Both the position numbers and the translations under genes were made by a program. Shown here piece by piece: positions 41,733 through 48,546 of a DNA stretch of 49,957 nt (its first letter is position 1; each line of letters opens with the position of its first letter). The DNA is from Phenylobacterium deserti. GTDB lineage: Bacteria; Pseudomonadota; Alphaproteobacteria; Caulobacterales; Caulobacteraceae. Location of the stretch: positions 1 through 49,957 of the forward strand of contig CALQQB010000030.1 of the NCBI GenBank assembly GCA_943332615.1, read 5' to 3'. Below the pieces are notes generated by a model that was not told the DNA's origin, did not search any database, and saw only the letters and a list, made by a program, of their open reading frames with translations.

Positions 41733-43178
41733 TCAGAATTGCAGGGTCACCGGCGTGCCGTGGTAGTCGGCATCCAGCGATCTTGGACGAGCTTGTGGAG
41801 GCGGATTGCCTGCATTCCAGGCCGCATAAACTGTCTGCAAACGGCGTACGATCTTCGGATTCGCGGCCGCTAGGTCATGACTCTCGCTGGGATCCGACTG
41901 GAGATCATACAGAAAGGCCCTCGGCGCGCCTCCGGAGAGCATGCTGATCAGCTTCCAGCGCCCCTCGCGTACGGCATAATTGTCGCCGGCGCGCCAGAAC
42001 AGGTGATCATGCAGAGGCGCCGACTTTCCCTTCAACAGGGCGCGAAGACTCACGCCGTCGGGTCGAGGGCCATCGTCGCGGCGCCAGCCGGCCGCATCCA
42101 GGATTGTGGCGGCCGCGTCCAGCGAGCTGACCGGCTCCGGCACGCGGGCGCCAGCGCGGGCATGGTGCGGCCAGCGGACCACGAGCGGGACGCGTATCCC
42201 ACCCTCGCGAAGATCACGCTTAAAACCTGCAAGCCCGCCATTCGAGCACGCCCCCTCGACATACTCGGGGCAGCCGTTGTCGCTGAGGAGGACGACGATG
42301 GTGTTCCTGTCGAACCCTCGAGCGCGTAGCGCGCGATCGATCTCCGCCCAGCTGTCATCAAGCGCCGTCACCATCGCCGCGTACGTTCGATGTGGCGCGT
42401 TCGTGATCCCCGGCACCTTGTCCATATAGCGCGCCGTCGCCTCTACCGGCACGTGCGGCGCATGATGCGAGACGACGAGGAAGAAGGGTTTCTCGGACGA
42501 GGCGTGTTGGATGAAATCGACCGAGCGGCGGGTGGTGATCTCCGTCAGGTAGCCGTCCTCTTCGACCGACGTGCCATTGAGGCGCAGCTCCCAGGGCCGC
42601 GCCGTGCGGTCCCCCTCGGCCTTGAAGCGGATCAGGGAGTCCCCCGCCGACGGCCGTCGGATGAATACGTTGCCTTCGCTGAAAACCAGCGCCTGGTTGA
42701 AACCGCGGTCCTCCGCGCGATAGCCCGGCACGATGCCGAGATGCCACTTGCCGATCAGCGCGGTGTCATAACCCAGCCGTACCAGACGCTCGGCGAGCGT
42801 CGGTTCTGTTCGCGGCAGCGAGACCGATGCGCCGCGCTGTTCAGGGAAGTTGAAGTCGTGGCCGGAACGCGCTTGGTAGCGGCCAGTCATGATGGCCGCC
42901 CGCGAGGGACTGCACACCGCGGCGGTGACATAGCCCTGAGTGAAGGTGACGCCCTCTCGCGCCAGACGATCCATGTTCGGGGTCGCGTAGTCGCCCGGGG
43001 CATTGAAACGGACATCGCCGTAGCCGAGGTCATCGGCAAGGAAAACCACCACGTTGGGCGGTCTCGGCGGCTCCGGAACCTTGACCGGGCTTCGAGCGGC
43101 GATCGGCGCGGTGGCGACGCAAGCGATAGCCAATCCGGTGGCAGCGGCCGTTCCCGCTCTGCGGATCATCCGACGCAT
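41733..43178 (-). CDS. Type I sulfatase, secreted (sulfatase 5)
   Basis: A 481-residue exported sulfatase. ATG at 43178 has AGGAGGAG about eight bases upstream; the longer frame to 43238 is not supported. The signal peptide is at 1 to about 28. It has ADDLGYGD from residue 48, CSPSR with the formylglycine cysteine at 89, GKWHLG, SHHAPHVPVE and SDNGCPEYVEGAC with the two cysteines also present in sulfatase 3. It lies 63 bp before GntR paralog 2 on the same strand. A two-part operator sits about 210-240 bp upstream. It probably removes sulfate from the same group of substrates as sulfatase 3. Confidence 0.93.
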   Translation of the reverse strand: MRRMIRRAGTAAATGLAIACVATAPIAARSPVKVPEPPRPPNVVVFLADDLGYGDVRFNAPGDYATPNMDRLAREGVTFTQGYVTAAVCSPSRAAIMTGRYQARSGHDFNFPEQRGASVSLPRTEPTLAERLVRLGYDTALIGKWHLGIVPGYRAEDRGFNQALVFSEGNVFIRRPSAGDSLIRFKAEGDRTARPWELRLNGTSVEEDGYLTEITTRRSVDFIQHASSEKPFFLVVSHHAPHVPVEATARYMDKVPGITNAPHRTYAAMVTALDDSWAEIDRALRARGFDRNTIVVLLSDNGCPEYVEGACSNGGLAGFKRDLREGGIRVPLVVRWPHHARAGARVPEPVSSLDAAATILDAAGWRRDDGPRPDGVSLRALLKGKSAPLHDHLFWRAGDNYAVREGRWKLISMLSGGAPRAFLYDLQSDPSESHDLAAANPKIVRRLQTVYAAWNAGNPPPQARPRSLDADYHGTPVTLQF

Positions 43179-43893
43179 ATCCCAACTCCTCCTGCAGACG
43201 GCGACGCGATTGCTGTTCATGAAAAGCGACGCGGCCACAGGACATGGCCTGAAGCGCTTTCTTCGGAGGCCAGGTTGTGGCGCTCAGCCGCCGCCCCGAG
43301 ATCCAATCCCACCAGAGCCGCGCCGATCCACGTCCTCAAGTTCACCAAAGCCGCCTCCCGCCGAGTCCCTACGGTCGGCTCCACTAGTGCCAACATTATG
43401 AAAAGATAGTGGCGCCACTTTGTAGCACGGTCTAGCATCAGATGCGACAAGGGAGAGAAGCGGATGAGAGTTCGCAGGATGGCCAGCGCGGCCGCAAACT
43501 GGGCGAGCGCGATCTGTGCGCACCCAGGGTCTGCGACGCCAGGGTGCCACCGGTGGGAGGGGTGAGCCTCAATCCTATGATTGCGTCCGTACAGTCAGCA
43601 CCCTTCATGCCACTCGAAGAGACCGTGTCATTCCGGGGACAAGCCAATCGCTCGCGTTCGCTGGCCATGCTTCAGATACAAGGCGCCTCAAAGATCCAAA
43701 GCTTCCCCGCCGGACAGGGGGGCGTTCCGACCGTGTCGATCATGTACCCTGAGGCCGGGCATGAATGGCTGGGCAAGACTCCCGAGCGCAGGAGCGCAGG
43801 CTCGACACCCTCCCCGGAAGGCGCTGACCGAGCGTGGGAGCTCTTGGGAGACAAGGCGCGCCTGCGTGATGCGGCACCATCCGGGAGGTGAGC
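43179..43893. other. Long intergenic region with operator and unexplained segment
   Basis: The left part (to about 43430) is the divergent promoter region of sulfatase 5 and holds the two-part operator. From about 43430 to 43890 one plus-strand frame stays open for about 150 codons, but its composition is not convincing and no family was recognised. It may be a decayed gene or an insertion scar. No long repeats were seen by eye. Confidence 0.5.
43388..43417. promoter_or_regulatory. Two-part operator upstream of sulfatase 5
   Basis: TGCCAACA (43388-43395) and the perfect palindrome TGGCGCCA (43410-43417), gap 14 bp. On the minus strand the gap holds CATAAT, a good -10 candidate. It is the same layout as at 33718, 40825 and 47849. 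Confidence 0.6.
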
Positions 43894-45459
43894 ATGGAGC
43901 TACCCCCGTTTCTGGGTCGCAATGCCGCGGAACTGCTTGATCGTCAGGCCGCTAGGCAGGGCGAGAAGCCCCTATTGATCTGGCGCCCAGCCGAAGGTGA
44001 GCCCGAGGTCTACAGCTATACTGCCTTCGCTCAGGAAACTCGCGCCTATGCGGCTGGAATGGCCAGGATCGGGGTCAAGGCGGGAGACGCGGTCGTCATT
44101 CATCTCGACAATCATCCCATCCTGCTTCTCGCCTGGTTCGCCTGCGCCCGGCTTGGCGCGATCGCGGTCACGACCAACACCCGGGCGACCCGGGAGGAGC
44201 TGACCTATTTCGTGAAGCACTCCGGGGCGGTTGGAGTCATCACCAGTGCAAGCTACGCGGGACTGCTGAGTGAGAGGCCGGCGACCTGTCGCTGGATCGT
44301 TTCGGTCGACTCGACGGACCTGCCGGACGTTCATCCCGTTGAAACCTTGAAGGATGATCCGGGGGGCTGCCCCGAGTCTAGCTCCGCTCCTGAAGCCCCC
44401 TGCAGCGTGATGTACACATCGGGGACAACGGCGCGCCCGAAGGGGGTGGTCTGGACCCATGCGAATGTCCTGTGGGCGGCCCGCGCCAACGCCACGCACT
44501 TCGGACTCACGCCGGAGGACCGCTGCCTGGTCTTCCTGCCGCTGTTCCACGCGGTCGCGCTCAGCTGGAACTTCTTGGGGAGTCTTCATTCTGGGGGCGT
44601 CGTCGTCCTGATGCCGCGCTTTTCCGCGACGCGGTTCTGGGATGTGGCCGTGGCGCACATGTGCACCTGGGCCAACATGGTCGGCTTCACCCTTCAGGCC
44701 GTCTCAGGTTTGCCTGATCCAGCGTCGCACAGCTTCCGGACCTGGGTGTGCGCCGGGGACCTGCAGGCCGTTCGCTCCAGATGGGGCATCCGGACGATAG
44801 GCGCCTTCGGGATGACCGAGATGATCAGCCAGCCGTTGAGCTCGGATCTCCACCACCCTGGCCCGGAGGGCGCCATGGGGCGCACAAATCCTGGCTACAG
44901 GGTGGACCTCAGGCGAGAGGACGGGCGTCCAGCATCAGCTGGCGAGGTGGCGAGCCTTTGGATCAAGGGCTTGCCCGGCGTGACCATTTTCCAGGGTTAC
45001 CTCCATGATCCGCAGGCCACCGCCGAGGCCTTCGACCCCGAAGGTTGGTTCTGCACAGGCGATCAGGTCATCGCCACCCCGGATGGTCACGCATTCTACG
45101 CGGGACGCGCCAAGGACATGCTCAAGGTGGGCGCGGAGAACGTCGCGGCCCTCGAGATCGAACAGGTCATTCTCCAGGTTCCCGGGGTGAGGGAGGTCGC
45201 GGTCGTCGGGCTTCCCGACAGGATGCTGGACGAGGTCCCCGTCGCCTTCGTCGTGATCGATGGAAACCCGGAAGAGGCGCTTGAGTCGATCCGCGCGAAC
45301 TGCCTGCAGCGGCTGTCGGATTTCAAGCGACCCCGGAGCCTTCATGTCGTCAGCGAACTCCCGAAGGGACTTCTGGACAAGGTCCTGAAACGAGAACTCA
45401 GAGAGCAGGCGGTGGAACTTGCGTCTGCCGAAATCGGCCAGGGCGAGAACCGGAAATGA
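43894..45459 (+). CDS. AMP-binding acyl-CoA synthetase/ligase
   Basis: A 521-residue adenylate-forming enzyme that activates a carboxylic acid to its CoA thioester. ATG at 43894 follows GGGAGG. The P-loop-like motif near residue 178 is YTSGTTARPKGVVWTH, with Ala where Gly is usual. Next come FLPLFHAVAL, the GAFGMTEM motif, the WFCTGDQ motif and GRAKDMLKVGAENVAALEIE. The C-terminal lysine region (LPKGLLDKVLKRELRE) is close to the normal PxGKIxK. The acid is unknown: fatty, aryl or side-chain acid are all possible. It overlaps the next gene by four bases. Together with the acyl-CoA dehydrogenase and MaoC remnant it forms a beta-oxidation-like set. Confidence 0.9.
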   Translation: MELPPFLGRNAAELLDRQAARQGEKPLLIWRPAEGEPEVYSYTAFAQETRAYAAGMARIGVKAGDAVVIHLDNHPILLLAWFACARLGAIAVTTNTRATREELTYFVKHSGAVGVITSASYAGLLSERPATCRWIVSVDSTDLPDVHPVETLKDDPGGCPESSSAPEAPCSVMYTSGTTARPKGVVWTHANVLWAARANATHFGLTPEDRCLVFLPLFHAVALSWNFLGSLHSGGVVVLMPRFSATRFWDVAVAHMCTWANMVGFTLQAVSGLPDPASHSFRTWVCAGDLQAVRSRWGIRTIGAFGMTEMISQPLSSDLHHPGPEGAMGRTNPGYRVDLRREDGRPASAGEVASLWIKGLPGVTIFQGYLHDPQATAEAFDPEGWFCTGDQVIATPDGHAFYAGRAKDMLKVGAENVAALEIEQVILQVPGVREVAVVGLPDRMLDEVPVAFVVIDGNPEEALESIRANCLQRLSDFKRPRSLHVVSELPKGLLDKVLKRELREQAVELASAEIGQGENRK

Positions 45460-46424
45460 GTGGCTCAATCGTTCCCGAGGCGTTTGCAGGCATCCTGAGT
45501 CGGCTGTCGCTTCCGGTGATCGCGGCTCCCATGCTTCGGGTATCCGGACTTCAGCTTGTCGAGGCCTGCTGCAAGGCGGGCGTAATTGGCGCCTTTCCAA
45601 CCGCAAATTGCCGGTCAACCGAAGAACTCGATGACTGGCTCGGTCAGCTAAGGAGCCGATTGTCTCCCGCCGCCGCGCCCTTCTGCCCGAACCTGATCAT
45701 GCGAAGTCCGACCCTACGAGCCGATCTCGATCGCGTGGTCGCCCATGGCGTAGAGATGGTCATTACCAGCGTCGGCTCGCCGGAGCCCGTCATCGCGCCG
45801 CTTCGGGCTGTGGGCTGCCTGGTGTTTGCGGATGTCGCCTCGGTACAACATGCCCGGCGGGCAATCGAAGCCGGGGCTGACGGGCTTGTTCTCCTGACAG
45901 CCGGCGCCGGCGGACAGACGGGATGGGCCAATCCATTCGCTTTTGTCCGCGCCGTGCGCGCCTTCTTCAAGGGGCCACTGGTCCTTGCAGGAGGGATTTC
46001 GGATGGCTGCGCGCTGCATTCGTCCCGGGTCCTCGGCTGCGACCTGGGCTACATGGGGACGAGCTTCATCGCGACCCGGGAAAGCGCTGCGCAGGAATCC
46101 TACAAGCAGATGCTGGTCGACAGCGGCATGGACGATGTGATCCTGACGCCTGCATTCACCGGCCTACCGACGAGCATACTGCGCCCGTCAGTCCGGGCAG
46201 CGGGGATCGATCCAGATAAGCTCAGTCTGGATCCAGAACCGCATGCAGCCCGGGCTCTCTATGGACCTGAAGGAAGCGGCCCCCGGCGTTGGCGTGATAT
46301 CTGGAGCGCGGGCCACTCGGTCTCAGGCGTCGTGGATATCCCTCGAGTTCAGGAACTCGTCAGTCGCATTTGCGATGAGTACGCTGAGGCGGGCCACTGT
46401 CAGCCCAAACTCACCGCCCGGTAA
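45456..46424 (+). CDS. Nitronate monooxygenase-like FMN-dependent enzyme
   Basis: A 322-residue TIM-barrel flavoprotein of the 2-nitropropane dioxygenase/nitronate monooxygenase family. It shows LSLPVIAAPMLRVSG at the start, an ITSVGSPEP strand, LVLLTAGAGGQTGWANPFAFV and LVLAGGISDGCAL in the phosphate-binding region. The catalytic His seen in classical nitronate monooxygenases (in AGGHxG) is replaced by Gln in AGGQTG. Real nitronate oxidation is thus doubtful; an enoyl-reductase-like or other FMN reaction is possible. It starts with ATGA overlap to the acyl-CoA synthetase gene, implying coupled expression and a role on the CoA ester or its product. Confidence 0.85.
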   Translation: MSGSIVPEAFAGILSRLSLPVIAAPMLRVSGLQLVEACCKAGVIGAFPTANCRSTEELDDWLGQLRSRLSPAAAPFCPNLIMRSPTLRADLDRVVAHGVEMVITSVGSPEPVIAPLRAVGCLVFADVASVQHARRAIEAGADGLVLLTAGAGGQTGWANPFAFVRAVRAFFKGPLVLAGGISDGCALHSSRVLGCDLGYMGTSFIATRESAAQESYKQMLVDSGMDDVILTPAFTGLPTSILRPSVRAAGIDPDKLSLDPEPHAARALYGPEGSGPRRWRDIWSAGHSVSGVVDIPRVQELVSRICDEYAEAGHCQPKLTAR

Positions 46425-46429
46425 CCGAA

Positions 46430-46483
46430 ATGGTGGTGCTGCTCTATGTGAAGCTCCCGCTGTCACCGCGGAACGTCGAGGAC
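46430..46483 (+). mobile_element. IS6-type transposase N-terminal scrap
   Basis: Starting at ATG 46430 the sequence reads MVVLLYVKLPLSPRNVED, the start-of-domain pattern of IS6-family transposases (compare AVWLYFRFTLSIRDVEELL of the intact element at 31232). It then breaks into unrelated sequence. It is a truncated remnant. Confidence 0.6.
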
Positions 46484-46549
46484 CAGCCGCTCGACGATCT
46501 TGGCGAAGTCGGGCAGCGAGCGGGTTAGGCGGTCGACCTTGTAGACCAC
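46475..46549 (-). pseudogene. Serine recombinase fragment
   Basis: The minus strand encodes VVYKVDRLTRSLPDFAKIVE, a highly characteristic stretch of resolvase/large serine recombinase catalytic domains (the conserved DRLTR region). Only about 25 residues are left, wedged between the IS6 scrap and the end of the acyl-CoA dehydrogenase gene. It is a clear sign of past integration or excision here. Confidence 0.75.
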
Positions 46550-46602
46550 GACGATGAGGACAAGGTCCGCATCCGCTCGCTGGTGACCGCGCCGGAGTTC
46601 GG

Positions 46603-47820
46603 TCAGCGCCGAAGTTCCAGCTTGGCGATCGTCTCCAGGTGCACCTCGTCGGGGCCGTCCGCGATCCGCAGGATCCGCGCGCCCGTCAGCGCGTATCCAA
46701 GAAAACTATCCTGCGACAATCCAAGAGCGCCATGAACCTGGATCGACCGGTCAATGACCCGTTGCGCCATGCGAGGCGCGGCGACCTTGATCATTGCGAT
46801 CTCACGGCGGGCACCCTTTGGCCCGAGCGCATCGAGCTTCGCGGCGGCGTGCAAGACCAGCAGCCTCGCCTGGTCGATCTCGACCCGGGAGAAGGCGATC
46901 TTCTCCCGAACGCTGCTCTGTTCCACTAGCCGTTTGCCGAACGCCACGCGATCCTGGGCCCTCTTCGTCATGGCCTCGAGCGCGCGCTCGGCCAAGCCGA
47001 TAAGGCGCATGCAATGGTGGATGCGGCCGGGCCCCAATCGACCTTGCGAGATTTCGAATCCCCGGCCTTCACCCAGTAGGAGGTTTTCCGCAGGCACGCG
47101 GACATTCTCCAGAAGCATGTCGGCGTGACCGTGAGGGGGCTCGTCGAACCCCAGCGTCAGCATAGGCCTCAGGATCTTCAGTCCGGGAACGTCCATCGGC
47201 ACGAGGATCATGGATTGCTGCTGATGCGACGCGGCTTGCGGGTCAGTTTTTCCCATGACGATCGCGATCTTGCAGCGGGGGCTCATCGCGCCGGTGATGA
47301 ACCATTTGCGGCCGTTGATCACGTACTCGTCGCCGTCGCGCTCGATGCGGCATTCAATGTTCGTGGCGTCGGAAGAGGCCACCTGCGGCTCCGTCATGGC
47401 GAAGCAGGATCGGATCTCGCCCGCCAGGAGCGGATCCAACCAGCGCGCCTTCTGCTCAGGGGTGCCGAAACGCGCTAGGACCTCCATGTTGCCGGTATCC
47501 GGGGCGTTGCAGTTGAACACCTCAGACGCCCAAACGCACCGGCCCATCTCCTCGGCAAGGAATGCGTAATCCAGATTGCTGAGCCCTGCCCCATGTTCTG
47601 AGTGGGGCAGGAAGAGATTCCAAAGCCCAGCCGCCCTCGCCTTCCGCTTGAGCTCCTCCAGGATCGGCGGCGGGTCCCATCGGCTCGCGGCCGCCGCCAC
47701 CTCATCTTCGAACCTACGCTCATTGGGCAAGACCTGCTCGCGCATGAACAACCGCAACTGGTCGAGGAGGCGCTCAGCGCGTTCGCTTGGCCGAGCGAGG
47801 GCTCCATCCAAATCGGTCAT
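46603..47820 (-). CDS. Acyl-CoA dehydrogenase (ACAD10/11-like)
   Basis: A 405-residue FAD enzyme that introduces a double bond into an acyl-CoA. ATG at 47820 has GGAG six bases upstream. Motifs in order: [30 protein letters not shown] (flavin and substrate binding), [57 protein letters not shown], and [17 protein letters not shown], which is characteristic of the ACAD10/11 subgroup. It is divergent from the broken MaoC-like gene; the two-part operator lies only 29-58 bp upstream of its start. It fits with the acyl-CoA synthetase in a side-chain or fatty-acid degradation route. Confidence 0.92.
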   Translation of the reverse strand: MTDLDGALARPSERAERLLDQLRLFMREQVLPNERRFEDEVAAAASRWDPPPILEELKRKARAAGLWNLFLPHSEHGAGLSNLDYAFLAEEMGRCVWASEVFNCNAPDTGNMEVLARFGTPEQKARWLDPLLAGEIRSCFAMTEPQVASSDATNIECRIERDGDEYVINGRKWFITGAMSPRCKIAIVMGKTDPQAASHQQQSMILVPMDVPGLKILRPMLTLGFDEPPHGHADMLLENVRVPAENLLLGEGRGFEISQGRLGPGRIHHCMRLIGLAERALEAMTKRAQDRVAFGKRLVEQSSVREKIAFSRVEIDQARLLVLHAAAKLDALGPKGARREIAMIKVAAPRMAQRVIDRSIQVHGALGLSQDSFLGYALTGARILRIADGPDEVHLETIAKLELRR

Positions 47821-47848
47821 CGAGAACTCCGAACAGGTGCCGCATTTG

Positions 47849-47878
47849 TGTAGGCACATATGTTATTATGTGCCGACA
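47849..47878. promoter_or_regulatory. Two-part operator upstream of acyl-CoA dehydrogenase
   Basis: TGTAGGCA (47849-47856) and TGCCGACA (47871-47878), gap 14 bp. On the minus strand: TGTCGGCA, 14 bp, TGCCTACA, with CATAAT in the gap. An additional dyad GGCACATA / TATGTGCC (47853-47860, 47867-47874) overlaps it. It lies between the acyl-CoA dehydrogenase and the MaoC remnant. Confidence 0.6.
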
Positions 47879-47982
47879 TTTGTTTGCAAGTCACTGTCGC
47901 CGGATCCGACGGATCCGCCGGCGCAGTCGCATTTCGCCAGGTGCCGTGGGGAGCTCAGGCGTCGCGGGGCCTCAGAGCGGGA

Positions 47983-48263
47983 GTTCCGATTTCCTCCCTG
48001 TTCACGACTGAGATCGAGCGCCTCGACGAGCAGGCCTTGGCGGGCCCATGGCGCTACCCGGGAAACATGCTCACGGAGCAGTCCTATGACGACCACAGCT
48101 CGATCCACGACGACGACACGGCTCAGAAGCTCGGCTTTCGCGGTGGCGCCGTTGAGGGGCCGACGCACTTCAGCCAGTTGGCGCCTTCAGGAGTTGCGAT
48201 CTGGGGGGGCCGAATTCCTGGCCCGAGGCTGCGTCTCGGCTCATTACCGAACCCCCCGTTATG
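47983..48263 (+). pseudogene. MaoC/hot-dog dehydratase-like gene, frameshifted and truncated
   Basis: The frame from 47983 gives TTEIERLDEQALAGPWRYPG, then SYDDHSSIHDDDTAQKLGFRGGAVEGPTHFSQ. This is the N-terminal pattern of a MaoC-like hot-dog protein (hydration of enoyl-CoA or a related thioester). Just after GVAIWGG the reading shifts at a run of G near 48206. The true continuation (FLARGCVSAHYRTPRYDGG) is found in another frame and ends at a TAG near 48263, far too early. A loss of one or two bases in the G-run plus removal of the 3' part is the simplest history. No clear start codon was found. It would have been the hydratase partner of the acyl-CoA dehydrogenase. Confidence 0.7.
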
Positions 48264-48546
48264 ATGGGGGTTAGGTCGTGTCCCAGGTGGTGGTGTAGCT
48301 GGGCGGTAGCAGCGCCGCTCGCGAAGCGCGCCCATCACGGGGCGCCGTAGCGAGTGAGCGGCGCTGCGGTGGTCACCTTCGCGCCGGCTCGGCCGCCGAT
48401 GAGCCCGAGAGGGTGTAAGGCGCATTCGAACAACTGATGAGTTCGGGTTCGCGGAATGCGCCTTAGGCACGAACGGCACGTCTAGTGCCGACTCCTCTTT
48501 GTTCCAGAATCGGTGCCCCCTATTCGGCTGACGTGAGCACAAGACC
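48264..48546. other. Non-coding junction, mobile-element-like
   Basis: About 280 bp with no convincing gene. It follows directly on the truncated MaoC frame and contains the 12-bp-arm inverted repeat at 48416-48465. The composition and position suggest the border of an inserted piece that carries the nuclease-like gene. Confidence 0.5.
48416..48465. repeat. Inverted repeat with perfect 12-bp arms
   Basis: TAAGGCGCATTC (48416-48427) is the exact reverse complement of GAATGCGCCTTA (48454-48465). Inside, CGAAC (48427-48431) can pair with GTTCG (48441-48445) to make a smaller competing stem. It may be an insertion-sequence end, an attachment or recombination site, or a terminator. The nearby recombinase scrap favours a mobile origin. 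Confidence 0.65.

Noticed and set aside
43442..43891. Hypothetical protein before the acyl-CoA synthetase
   Set aside because: Open frame but unconvincing composition, no start signal and no recognised family; reported only as an unexplained segment.
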